DNA of 64,000 nt from positions 1,736,001 through 1,800,000 of the forward strand of contig OY969556.1 of assembly GCA_963701015.1 (NCBI GenBank). Direction: 5' to 3'. Under the pieces are notes generated by a model. That model made no database searches. It was not told the DNA's origin and was given only the letters and a program-made list of their open reading frames with translations. A program made the translations under genes and the position numbers. The DNA is from MFD09286-c1 sp963701015. Its GTDB lineage: Bacteria; Bacteroidota; Bacteroidia; Bacteroidales; DTGW01. This document shows, piece after piece, positions 34,562 to 43,652 of the stretch; the first letter of the stretch is position 1, and the number at the start of each line of letters is the position of its first letter.

Positions 34562-34778
34562 ATCTCTGTTTTACTTTATCGTGTGGTGTTACTCGGCCAG
34601 CATCTACATCGTTAAGACCTCTGTCAATTCCAGCTTTTTGTTCATCAGTAAGTCCATACCACCAATCTTCATGAGAAACTTTAGAATCTTTTACGACTTT
34701 GAGATAATCTATCGTTTCATCATCCTCAAGCTTTGTCAGCCATTCTATTAGTTCTAATTTAATAGCTTCGTGTCCCAT
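34551..34778 (-). CDS. Antitoxin partner of ParE/RelE toxin
   Basis: 75 residues, MGHEAIKLELIEWLTKLEDDETIDYLKVVKDS and DWWYGLTDEQKAGIDRGLNDVDAGRV. The DEQKAGIDRGLADIDAGRV-type tail is typical of short antitoxins paired with RelE/ParE in Bacteroidota. First gene of the pair. Confidence 0.85.
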   Translation of the reverse strand: MGHEAIKLELIEWLTKLEDDETIDYLKVVKDSKVSHEDWWYGLTDEQKAGIDRGLNDVDAGRVTPHDKVKQRYGL

Positions 34779-34842
34779 TGTTTTTTTTTCAAATTTACAA
34801 AATTTATATCAAAATCTCAAAGTTGCGATTTGCATGCCGCCT

Positions 34843-34871
34843 AACGGTTCTCGGCTATGTAAAGTGCGGGA
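34843..34871 (-). repeat. Left half of a class B attC-like site split by the 24-kb element
   Basis: ctaacggttctcggctatgt then aaagtgcggga matches class B up to gtgcggga and then stops. The rest is found at 59026-59137, after the element. Confidence 0.9.
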
Positions 34872-34985
34872 CTATACCTTTTTCACTTTTTTGCTCTCAT
34901 TTTCACTAAAAGTATTATTTATCAATTAATTACAAAAGTGCATTCTGCAATTTTTTGACGAAAAAAGCAACCAAATGTATAAATA

Positions 34986-35005
34986 GTTGTACCTATTGTT
35001 GTACC
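34986..35005 (+). promoter_or_regulatory. Paired GTTGTACC motif, left end (possible recombinase arm site)
   Basis: GTTGTACC at 34986-34993 and 34998-35005, 35 bases before the recombinase gene. The same pair in the same orientation, with 3 instead of 4 bases between copies, is at the right end. Could also control recombinase expression. Confidence 0.55.
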
Positions 35006-35045
35006 GTATTAGATTATTTTGTAAATTTAAAGCAAATTAATGAAT

Positions 35046-36254
35046 ATGGCAACTATCAAAGTTTTACTCAGAACAAGCAAGCTAAATGATAAAGGTTTAG
35101 CTCCACTTTATTTGCGACTTATAAAGGACCGTAAAGCAAAGTTTATTTCCTTAAAAATCTATATCAAACCATCTGAATGGAATGAGGAATCTGGAAAAGT
35201 CCGCAAATCACATCCCAATTCAACCCGAATGAATGCCATGATAGCCCAACGCATCGCTGATGCTGAAGGCGTGGCCGTTGAAATGGAAACCAAGTCAAAA
35301 ACTATCAGTTCGCACAAGATTAAAGAAAAAATCATGGGTGCCGCCCCTGTTGATTTTTTCCCTTTTGCCGAAAAATATTTAAAGTTTCTTGAAAAAACGG
35401 GTGCAGTTGGTTCACATTTACGTGCCGTTACTATTATTGGCAAACTCAAAAAGTATTGTGATAATAAGCCATTATATTTCGATGAAATAACCGTTGCTTT
35501 TTTAAAGGATTATGAACAACATTTAATTGAAAAATATAACAACAAAGTAAACACCATCCATGGCAATTTGCGGGTTATACGCACCATCGTTATTAAAGCA
35601 GTTAATGAGGATATAATTACCCGAAACGATAACCCATTTTACAAGTTTACTTTTAAACAGGAAAAATCAAAACGTGAATTTTTAGTTGAAGAGGAAATCA
35701 ACAAGTTAGAAAACCTCGACTTGTCTTTAAATAACCTACATGCTTTGCATCGTGATATGTATGTTTTTGCAATATATGCGGGCGGTTTGCGTGTATCTGA
35801 TTGTATGTTGTTGCGCTGGTCTAACTTCGATGGTGAACGTGTCCATATCCAAATGCGTAAAACAAAATCGGTTGTAACTGTAAAACTGCCAAACAAAGCA
35901 CTTGAAATTTTGCTCTCATATAAAAAAGAAGATGCATTGCCGGAACACTTTGTTTTTCCTGCATTGCAAAATGATTTGGATGTTTCTAATGCCAAACAGT
36001 TATATATTGTTTTGATTAGGGCCATTTCTTCAGCCAATAAAAGCCTGAAAAAAATTGCAAAAAAGGCAGGGATAACGAAAAACCTTTCTTTTCACACTTC
36101 ACGCCACACCTTTGCGACTTGGGCATTACGTAAAGGAATCCGAATCGAATATGTTTCAAAATTACTTGGCCATGCCAACATAAAAGAAACACAGATATAC
36201 GCCAAAATCGTAAACGAGGAACTCGACAAAGCAATGGATGTATTTAATAATTAA
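35046..36254 (+). CDS. Tyrosine recombinase (phage-type integrase)
   Basis: 402 residues from the second Met (MATIKVLLRTSKLNDKG). N-terminal Arm-type domain as usual in Bacteroidota (LYLRLIKDRKAKFISLKIYIKPSEWNEE), a SAM-like core-binding domain (about 100-200), then the catalytic domain with R (AGGLRVSDCMLLRW), H-x-x-R (HTSRHTFATW), H (LLGHANIKETQ) and Y (IYAKIV). It catalyses integration and excision of the 24-kb element at the split site. It is not obviously an IntI; the extra integron-specific helix cannot be confirmed by eye. Confidence 0.93.
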   Translation: MATIKVLLRTSKLNDKGLAPLYLRLIKDRKAKFISLKIYIKPSEWNEESGKVRKSHPNSTRMNAMIAQRIADAEGVAVEMETKSKTISSHKIKEKIMGAAPVDFFPFAEKYLKFLEKTGAVGSHLRAVTIIGKLKKYCDNKPLYFDEITVAFLKDYEQHLIEKYNNKVNTIHGNLRVIRTIVIKAVNEDIITRNDNPFYKFTFKQEKSKREFLVEEEINKLENLDLSLNNLHALHRDMYVFAIYAGGLRVSDCMLLRWSNFDGERVHIQMRKTKSVVTVKLPNKALEILLSYKKEDALPEHFVFPALQNDLDVSNAKQLYIVLIRAISSANKSLKKIAKKAGITKNLSFHTSRHTFATWALRKGIRIEYVSKLLGHANIKETQIYAKIVNEELDKAMDVFNN

Positions 36255-36410
36255 TGCAATGCTAAATAACATTTTCAGACACACATTAGTTATCTAACTA
36301 CCATTCAGCATCATAAGTATGCAAAAAGTTTAACATTTGGGTTATTGTATTTCAAAATTTTGTATTTTGAACTCTTTTTTGAATGAAATAATTACTAACC
36401 CAAAAATTGA

Positions 36411-37358
36411 ATGATTATGCTTACTAACTTTCAAAACTTTCAAAGCGTTCATTTTCGCGAACATCCCATTCCGGATTATTTACAAGTCGAACCAAGTAAA
36501 TTTGACATTACTTCTTACAATGCTGAAATTCCTGGTTCATTTATTATTGACGGCAAGTTTTCAATGAAACATTATTGCTTTGCATTGCTTTACAAAACAT
36601 GCAGTATCGAGTTTTCTGAAACAGACGATTTTATTGATTATCAGGTTTCCAAATTAAAAAACCCAATTATTTGGCTAAAAAGTTTTGAAAACTTAATAAT
36701 TGAAAACTATAACAATTTAAAGACTCCAAAAGAACAATGTATTTTAAATAACCTTTCAAATATTCTGCGTGACAAAAAGAAGGAACTTAAAAACCCAACA
36801 AAATTAATAAGGTCAGATTGGTCAGATTTTGAAATGCCCATGAATAGGCAAAGCCATTGGGTCAGATTTGAAAGTCAGCTAGTCAAATATGACCTTAGTA
36901 AATTTGCAACAATAGACGAAAAACGGGCGTATCTTATTGAATTGGAAGCTGATTACTTACAATCTGGCAAGATATTTATTCCTAAAAATGCTGTACCGCT
37001 AGACGAGTTTATCAAAATTGAATTAAGTAGGTTAGATCGAATTGAAGTATTAAATATCAACAATAATTCGCAAAAACTCGTTTCAAATGCGCATTCAAAC
37101 AATAGCAAAGGCAAGATAAACGGAAATGTCAATGTTTTGGTCGACGCACTATTCCAAATGAATAACAAAATTATGGCTGACGGGCTTCCTTATTTAGAAG
37201 CTTCCATAGCAGTTATTTCAAGCATCATTATTAACAATTTTATCGATAAAGATGGTCAGCCTATTTCAATGAGTACTGTCAAAACTTATTTAAGCCCGGG
37301 TAAAGCCGATAAGCGTCCAAGCAATGATAAACGTATAAAACTTTTAGTTGATGATTAA
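36411..37358 (+). CDS. Protein of unknown function in element core
   Basis: 315 residues, no signal peptide. It contains YLIELEADYLQSGKIFIP and a basic C-terminus (KTYLSPGKADKRPSNDKRIKLL). Its place between recombinase and excisionase is typical for small Bacteroidota elements, but I do not recognise a family. The 155 bases before it hold no gene. Start could also be the Met two codons later. Confidence 0.75.
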   Translation: MIMLTNFQNFQSVHFREHPIPDYLQVEPSKFDITSYNAEIPGSFIIDGKFSMKHYCFALLYKTCSIEFSETDDFIDYQVSKLKNPIIWLKSFENLIIENYNNLKTPKEQCILNNLSNILRDKKKELKNPTKLIRSDWSDFEMPMNRQSHWVRFESQLVKYDLSKFATIDEKRAYLIELEADYLQSGKIFIPKNAVPLDEFIKIELSRLDRIEVLNINNNSQKLVSNAHSNNSKGKINGNVNVLVDALFQMNNKIMADGLPYLEASIAVISSIIINNFIDKDGQPISMSTVKTYLSPGKADKRPSNDKRIKLLVDD

Positions 37359-37445
37359 AAAAATGGTCAGCGCTGACCATTTCTGACTAATCTGACTTTT
37401 TTCTTTAGATTTTATTTGCTTCAAAATTTTAAATTCTTAAAGCAA

Positions 37446-37745
37446 ATGGAAGAAATCATTTTATCTAAAGAACAGTACCAGGACATAACCAAACGCCTGG
37501 ACGAAATCTCGAACAATTTGTCGTTAAAAGGTCCAAACCCTGAACAATTTGTAGATAACGACAAATTTGTCCAGTTAATGAACATTAGTAAACGTACAGC
37601 CCAAAACTGGCGTGATGAAGGCAAAATTGCTTTTTCTCAGATTGGAGGCAAAATTTATTACCGATATGGCGACATTGAGGAGCTTTTAAAACAACACTAT
37701 AACCGTGCTTTTGCTCCTGATTTTAAAACAAAGGTTGGTAAATAA
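37446..37745 (+). CDS. Excisionase-like helix-turn-helix protein
   Basis: 99 residues from the Met at 37446 (MEEIILSKEQYQDITKRL). The C-terminal half LMNISKRTAQNWRDEGKIAFSQIGGKIYYRYGDIEELLKQH is a MerR-like HTH_17 domain, common in excisionases and in regulators of Bacteroidota conjugative elements. Probably directs excision with the recombinase or regulates the replication gene downstream (18 bases away). Confidence 0.85.
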   Translation: MEEIILSKEQYQDITKRLDEISNNLSLKGPNPEQFVDNDKFVQLMNISKRTAQNWRDEGKIAFSQIGGKIYYRYGDIEELLKQHYNRAFAPDFKTKVGK

Positions 37746-37762
37746 ATTAAAACCCATAAGGT

Positions 37763-39751
37763 ATGCCGTTAATAACCTTCTTTAAAAACTTTAACGAGCC
37801 TATTGCTAACAAGCAGCTCGACGACACACTAAAGGCCATCGGCTCAGGTGCATGGAAAAAGCAAATTGAAAAACTTAGAGAATGTTTAGTACAAGGAAAT
37901 CAAGCTGGGTTCGAGCGATTGAAAAAATCGCTTCCGGCTTTCACCCCTTCGGGGTCATTCGCCGAAGGCCGTAAGCTGGAATACTTACAAAAGTATTCCG
38001 GCTTTGTTATTTTGGATATTGACAAACTCAATAATGATAAGCTTTTAAAATCTATAGAAGCTGTTAAACAATCCAAGTTTTGTTATGCTTGTTTCACAAG
38101 CCCAAGCGGCAAAGGATTAAAAATATTGGTTAAAGTCAATTCCAAAAAGGAAAACCACAAAACCGTATTTCTTCAATTGCAATCCCATTTCGAAAAGCTT
38201 TTAAATGTTGAAATTGATAAATCTGGTAAAGACATTACACGCCTTTGTTTTGTGTCATTCGATCCTGATATTTATATCAATTCAAATGTGGAAATATTTA
38301 AAATTTCAGAACAAATACAAAGCTTACAGGATATTTATTGCGATGCCTTACAATTCACAGTTAAAAAAGAAAGCTATACCGAAGGCAACCGCAATAACTT
38401 CATATTTCTTTTGGCCAATAACCTCAATCGTAAAGGTGTTTCACAAACCGATGCTTTAAACCTCATTCTAAGCGAATATAAATACAACGATGCTGAAGTA
38501 ACCACCACCATCAAAAGTGCATATAACAATTCATTTGAGCATGGTGCAAAATCCAAACGGGGTGAGGTTAAATCTCCTTCTCCAAAAGGAGAAGGCCAGG
38601 ATGAGGTCAAAACCAAAAAACGCTCATTCACCGCCAACAAATTTGTATTGGCCCAGGAGTATATCAAAAAATATTTTGTCATTCGTCGCAACATCGTAAC
38701 GCAGGAATATGAATGCAGGGACAATAATAAAACTGAGTTCGAGAGCATGAACGAAAACAACATTTTTATCAAGATGCAAATTTCAGGTTTAAATCTCAGC
38801 TTAAACAACCTAATTGCTTTGCTCAAATCCGATTTTATAGAGGTTTACAATCCATTTACAGAGTATTTTAACAACCTTCCAACATGGGACAGCAAGACCG
38901 ATTACATTTCATTCCTTGCTAGTTTTGTGAAAACTACCGACCGTCAAAGGTTCGATTCTCACTTTAAAAAATGGCTTGTTCGAGTAGTTGCATGTGCTTT
39001 AGTTGATGGCATTTTCAACAAACAAGCCTTTATTTTAGTACACGACAAACAAAATAGCGGCAAATCTACCTTTTGCCGTTTTTTATGCCCCCCGGCATTA
39101 CAAAACTATATTGCCGAAAACCTTTCTATTGACAAAGACAGCCGAATCCTGCTTTGCCGCAATATCCTTATTAACCTCGATGAGCTTTCAACCCTTTCAA
39201 AAGTCGAAATCAATTCGCTCAAAAGCCTTTTCTCTAAAGACAAGATTAACGAACGCTTACCCTACGACCGCCGAAATTCTATATTGCCACGCCGTTGCAG
39301 CTTTATTGGCTCCACAAACCAAATCGAGTTTTTAAATGACGAAACAGGTTCCGTCCGTTGGCTCTGTTTTATAATTGATGAAATTGATTGGAGCTATTCC
39401 GAAAAGGTAAATATAGACATGGTTTATTCACAAGCTTTCCACCTTTTTAAAAGCGGTTTTGAATACAACCTCACCCAGGAAGAAGTCAAAGAAAATGACG
39501 AGTACAACAAGCAATTTCAAATCATAACTTCAGAAAAAGAATTAATCAATAAATTCTATCGCCCTGGCACGAAAGAAAACCACGAATTGTTTTGGACAGC
39601 TACCGACATTCTTTTAAACCTGGCACACCTTACCGAAGGAAAAGTAAAACTTTCGTCTGTTAACTTAGGCAAGGCTTTAAAAATGAATGGTTTCGAACGC
39701 ATCAAGCACGCAACCGAACAAGTATATGGCTATTATATTTTCCGATTATAA
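37763..39751 (+). CDS. VirE/BT4734-type primase-helicase
   Basis: 662 residues. N-terminal BT4734/VirE-N-like domain (about 40-160: YSGFVILDIDKL, CFTSPSGKGLKILVKV), a linker, then a virulence-associated E / D5-like ATPase with Walker A HDKQNSGKSTFCRFL (about 432-446), NLDELSTLSKVEINSLKSL as Walker B region and RRCSFIGSTNQIEFLNDETGSVRW as sensor. This family primes and unwinds DNA for plasmid or phage-like replication, so the element may replicate after excision. Confidence 0.88.
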   Translation: MPLITFFKNFNEPIANKQLDDTLKAIGSGAWKKQIEKLRECLVQGNQAGFERLKKSLPAFTPSGSFAEGRKLEYLQKYSGFVILDIDKLNNDKLLKSIEAVKQSKFCYACFTSPSGKGLKILVKVNSKKENHKTVFLQLQSHFEKLLNVEIDKSGKDITRLCFVSFDPDIYINSNVEIFKISEQIQSLQDIYCDALQFTVKKESYTEGNRNNFIFLLANNLNRKGVSQTDALNLILSEYKYNDAEVTTTIKSAYNNSFEHGAKSKRGEVKSPSPKGEGQDEVKTKKRSFTANKFVLAQEYIKKYFVIRRNIVTQEYECRDNNKTEFESMNENNIFIKMQISGLNLSLNNLIALLKSDFIEVYNPFTEYFNNLPTWDSKTDYISFLASFVKTTDRQRFDSHFKKWLVRVVACALVDGIFNKQAFILVHDKQNSGKSTFCRFLCPPALQNYIAENLSIDKDSRILLCRNILINLDELSTLSKVEINSLKSLFSKDKINERLPYDRRNSILPRRCSFIGSTNQIEFLNDETGSVRWLCFIIDEIDWSYSEKVNIDMVYSQAFHLFKSGFEYNLTQEEVKENDEYNKQFQIITSEKELINKFYRPGTKENHELFWTATDILLNLAHLTEGKVKLSSVNLGKALKMNGFERIKHATEQVYGYYIFRL

Positions 39752-39769
39752 ACTTTAAAATTAAAAATT

Positions 39770-39973
39770 ATGCAATTCACTTACAACAAAGAAAAGTATC
39801 CTTTTTTAGGCACATGCAGTTACCTATGTACAAGAACCAGGAGTAAAAATTTTGAATGTAGTAAAAGTACAATTTGTCCGGCTCTCGATGTATTAAGGGC
39901 AATCGAATTTATCCTTCAGTATTCTGAAGATAAAAAATTAGGCCAAATCAAACTTAAACTCCATTTCGATTAG
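39770..39973 (+). CDS. Small protein of unknown function
   Basis: 67 residues with four cysteines (GTCSYLCTRTRSKNFECSKSTICPAL) in a possible zinc-binding arrangement. 18 bases behind the primase gene, probably the same operon. Confidence 0.6.
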   Translation: MQFTYNKEKYPFLGTCSYLCTRTRSKNFECSKSTICPALDVLRAIEFILQYSEDKKLGQIKLKLHFD

Positions 39974-40007
39974 TATGTAGTTGTTGATTTATATTTTGCT
40001 ATGCTTC

Positions 40008-40046
40008 AAAACTCCTAGTTAGGTCTTGCTACCTAACAGGAGTTTT
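40008..40046 (+). terminator. Hairpin terminator after the replication operon
   Basis: Arms AAAACTCCTaGTTAGGT and ACCTAAC-AGGAGTTTT with loop cttgct, followed by gctttttc. Ends the plus-strand operon. Confidence 0.75.
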
Positions 40047-40300
40047 GCTTTTTCAGGAGTAGCCTTTTTATGAAATACCTTTTCAGCAGCAAGCTTCTAA
40101 AACATCGGCGTAGCCGTTAAACAAATAATTCCATTTCGTCGGGGTGCCGTTCAAGCGAAGTCGAGGAACGAGACGGAGCGCGTTCAGCCCGGCAAGCCTT
40201 TTTCTTTGCTTACTTTCTTTGTGGCGACAAAAGAAAGTAAAGTCTTAAAAAATAAATTGCAGTTATTATTTGTTGTGAAAAATACAAACTCTTTTTCATT

Positions 40301-40510
40301 TTATCTTACCTACTTACCTAAGAACCTCTAAACATATAATAAAATTAAGCCTTTCTGCTTAGGTAAGATGAAAATTCATCTTACCTATCATACCTGGTAA
40401 GGCTTGCAGAGCGTTTTCATCTATATTTTAGGTAACTTAGGTAAGATAAAAAGCACCTTACCTAATCTTACCTTGACCGTAAACACTGAAAAAAGGTAAG
40501 TAGGTAAGAT
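40301..40510. repeat. Cluster of GGTAAG/CTTACC motifs (possible iterons)
   Basis: At least ten copies of (A)GGTAAG(AT) in both orientations lie within 210 bases, several as inverted pairs (aggtaagatgaaaattcatcttacct). The 587-base region 39974-40560 between replication and surface genes has no gene. Such clusters act as replication origin iterons or as binding sites of a regulator; which one is unknown. Confidence 0.55.
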
Positions 40511-40560
40511 AATTTTTATTTTTGGTACAAATTTTATTTTTTCTATCAATTGATAGCATT

Positions 40561-43500
40561 CTAAAATTTCACACTTATTGTCGCATACATAGCTTTAGGA
40601 TTAGGCACAGAGCCACGGTCAATAGCATTATCCGAAAAGTTATTATCAGTAAATGTAGTGGCTTCCGGGTCATATCCTTTGTATTTAGTAAATGTAACCA
40701 TGTTTTCAAAACTCAATGAAAACCTGAATTTCATATGGTTAAAAAGTTCTTTTGTTGGTTCATAGGTAAGTGTAACTGTTTTTAACCGTATAAAACTTGC
40801 ATCGTCAATAAATGCAGATGACTGGTAAAAGACAGATGAACTGAGTGCAGGTATAGTGTCGCGTAGGTAATTGTTAGCTTCCCGGTTTGTGCCTGTCATC
40901 ATTGTAGCAGCGCGAGTGGCATTATATTTCTTTACTCCTTGCACTGCATACCAAAGTAGGTTCAAACTGAAATCCCTATACTGAAATGTATTTGAAAAAT
41001 CCCAGGTATATTTTGGCACTGAGTTTCCTATCACTACCATATCATTTGTGGTTAATCCCTTATTTGTAGTATCGGCATTCAGGTATTTCATACCGCCCGA
41101 CTTCACATAATGAATATTCTTTGCCCGGGTATCATCAGCAGTCCATTTGCCTAAATTTTCATAGCCATAAATATCACCTAGTGGCTGGCCTTCTTTAATA
41201 ATAAACTCAGGCATTAAAATATCTGTTGCACTGGCAAAAACCATAGGCTGGTCATCCATAACTTTTTTTACAAGCTGAATAGAAGTTGAGAAATTGAACT
41301 TAATAAACCATGAAAAATTACTTGTCTTCACAGGGTTTGCTTCAATTTCCAATTCCTTTCCATTAACTCCTATCGCACCAACATTGATGTACTGCATCCC
41401 TCCTCCATAATATTCAGGTATCTGGCGTTGAGTAATCAAGTTATTGATGTTCTTTATATAATACGTTGCTATTACAGAAATCCGTTTGTCAAGAAATGAA
41501 CTTTTTATTCCGTAATCCAATTCATCGGTACTTTCGTGTTTCAGGTAATGGTTAGCCAATTGCAAAACAATTGGATAAGTTCCGGTTGTAATACTATTAT
41601 AGCTATATTGTCCAGTCTGATAAAGGTCATTGCTTAAGCCATTAAGCGGGTAATTTCCGCTTTCCCCAAAATTGTAATAAAGATTAAAACTGTTTAACCA
41701 ATTGATTGTTTTGAATGGCAATTCACGGGCAATATCCCAACTCACAGCCAATGATGGAAACAATGTAAAATAATTTATATGCAATCCTTCTTTTATGTTG
41801 CTTATATTGGCCACTGCCGATACAAAATAAGTTTCATTAAAATTATAACTGGCATTGGCTACATACGAACCAATAGAGCGTATTACCGAACCATTCGGAC
41901 CATAAGCTGCCATAGAATTGCGCAGGTATGAATAACTATTTAGTTTCCCTTGCATGGTATCCACATGCCACCACAGGTTGTCTTCATAAGAACGGTAAGC
42001 GGCCACTAAATCAACTTTATGTTTTCCAAATGTGTTGAAGTATGAAATATTATACTGTTGATTGTACAGAAAAACATCCTCGTTACTTTTCACGATTACA
42101 TCCTGCCCGAGGCTATTGTTGTCGTAATAAGAATTGTAATAATAATTTGAATATCTAAGCATTAAGGATTCCATTGCATTTAGGCTCAGGTGGTCTGTAA
42201 GCTGTATCCTTGCTGACCCATTAATTACATGAGAGTTTATGTTTAAGCTGTTATTGTTATTTTGTATTATAGATTGAGGTAATTCAGGGTTGGTAAGTAA
42301 TGGGTATCCATAATAAGTTCTTGGATATAAACCTTTTGGACCATAAATAAGAGAATCCGGAGTATTTCGCTGGCACGGTGGTTTTATAATGCCTGCAATA
42401 AGCAAAGGGTTTCCCATGTAAATATCTTGATTGTCGTTATTGCCTTGAATACTTCCACGATAACCAATGTCAAAAGCAAGTTTCTTCAAGAATATCCGGC
42501 TAAACCTTGTTGAAAAGGTATAACGCCTGTAACTTGCATTGGGTAAAATTCCCTGTTGGTCGGTATAATTGCCCGATATATAGTATTTTATTGTTTTGAC
42601 CGTGCCCGATGCTGACAATTGGTATTCCTGAGAGGTGCCTGTCCGGAATATTTCTTTTTGCCAATTATCATTGCTGGTGTTATCGGTAATTTTTGGATAA
42701 TAATTGTATAAGGATGACCCAATATTGTTTTTAGCCAATTGTAGTGAGGCAAGGAAATCTTGGGTGTTCATTTGATCGTAAAAATTATTGAACCATTGAA
42801 TACCATATTTTGTGGAAAAGTTTATTTCGCTTTCGCCACCTTTTTTGGTATCAATAAGCACTACACCGTTTCCACCCTGGAAACCATATAAAGCGGTAGA
42901 AGATGCATCTTTTAGCACAGTAACATTTTCAATGTCGTGAATATTCAAATCGGCAATTCCAAGGCTTGACATATTTACAATGGGCACAGGCACGCCATCC
43001 ACAACATACAGCGGTTCAGCAGATGAAAAAAATGAATTTTGCCCACGAATCCTAATTTGTTCATGGTCACCGGGCAAACCAGAAGTACTGGTTGCCCACA
43101 CGCCTGCCACACTGGAATGTAATATATCCGAGGCATTGTTTACATTTTGCAGTTCTATTGTTTTGCTGCCAATGGTAGGAATATCCCTGCCATATTCCAT
43201 GTTGCCAAAAAACTTCCGCTGACTTGTAATTTTCACTTCATCAATGTTTGTTAGCTTGGGTTGGAGTGCAACGGTGATAAACAGGTTACCATTTACACTT
43301 ACCGGCGTCTCACTTGTCTCATAACCCGTATAGCTGAATACCAGTGTATAATCTCCCGGAGCAATTGGTAATGTGAAGTTTCCTTTTGCATTGGAAATTA
43401 TCCCCTTTTGTGTGCCTTTCAATAAAATGGTTACACCTATTAAGGTATCTCCATTGGCTGCGTCACGGACTATCCCCTGGATTGGATATGTAACTTGTGC

Positions 43501-43563
43501 CGCAAGATTTGTGGTTATAATCCAAACCATTAAAATAACCAAGTAGACAGACTTAACTTTCAT
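40561..43563 (-). CDS. SusC/RagA-like TonB-dependent outer membrane receptor
   Basis: 1000 residues: signal peptide to about 22 (NLAAQ), carboxypeptidase-D-like domain (IQGIVRDAANGDTLIGVTILLKGTQKG), plug domain with IRGQNSFFSSAEPLYVVDGVPV and DIENVTVLKDASSTALYGFQGGNGVVLIDTKKG, then a beta-barrel ending in an aromatic (ATISVKF). It imports oligomers bound by the SusD partner. Here it is the last gene of the operon, and SusD is the second; usual PULs have SusC directly before SusD. Confidence 0.92.
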   Translation of the reverse strand: MKVKSVYLVILMVWIITTNLAAQVTYPIQGIVRDAANGDTLIGVTILLKGTQKGIISNAKGNFTLPIAPGDYTLVFSYTGYETSETPVSVNGNLFITVALQPKLTNIDEVKITSQRKFFGNMEYGRDIPTIGSKTIELQNVNNASDILHSSVAGVWATSTSGLPGDHEQIRIRGQNSFFSSAEPLYVVDGVPVPIVNMSSLGIADLNIHDIENVTVLKDASSTALYGFQGGNGVVLIDTKKGGESEINFSTKYGIQWFNNFYDQMNTQDFLASLQLAKNNIGSSLYNYYPKITDNTSNDNWQKEIFRTGTSQEYQLSASGTVKTIKYYISGNYTDQQGILPNASYRRYTFSTRFSRIFLKKLAFDIGYRGSIQGNNDNQDIYMGNPLLIAGIIKPPCQRNTPDSLIYGPKGLYPRTYYGYPLLTNPELPQSIIQNNNNSLNINSHVINGSARIQLTDHLSLNAMESLMLRYSNYYYNSYYDNNSLGQDVIVKSNEDVFLYNQQYNISYFNTFGKHKVDLVAAYRSYEDNLWWHVDTMQGKLNSYSYLRNSMAAYGPNGSVIRSIGSYVANASYNFNETYFVSAVANISNIKEGLHINYFTLFPSLAVSWDIARELPFKTINWLNSFNLYYNFGESGNYPLNGLSNDLYQTGQYSYNSITTGTYPIVLQLANHYLKHESTDELDYGIKSSFLDKRISVIATYYIKNINNLITQRQIPEYYGGGMQYINVGAIGVNGKELEIEANPVKTSNFSWFIKFNFSTSIQLVKKVMDDQPMVFASATDILMPEFIIKEGQPLGDIYGYENLGKWTADDTRAKNIHYVKSGGMKYLNADTTNKGLTTNDMVVIGNSVPKYTWDFSNTFQYRDFSLNLLWYAVQGVKKYNATRAATMMTGTNREANNYLRDTIPALSSSVFYQSSAFIDDASFIRLKTVTLTYEPTKELFNHMKFRFSLSFENMVTFTKYKGYDPEATTFTDNNFSDNAIDRGSVPNPKAMYATISVKF

Positions 43564-43652
43564 ATTCTGTTTTTTATATAATTATATGCAGTTTAATCAT
43601 TATTTTAAATCATTAGCAAATTAGCACATTTAATCATTTGCATATTAACACT

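Noticed and set aside
35046..36254. Tyrosine recombinase considered as the integron integrase of the array
   Set aside because: It lies inside the 24-kb element, its own att repeats bound that element, and the N-terminus is that of Bacteroidota phage/conjugative-type integrases.
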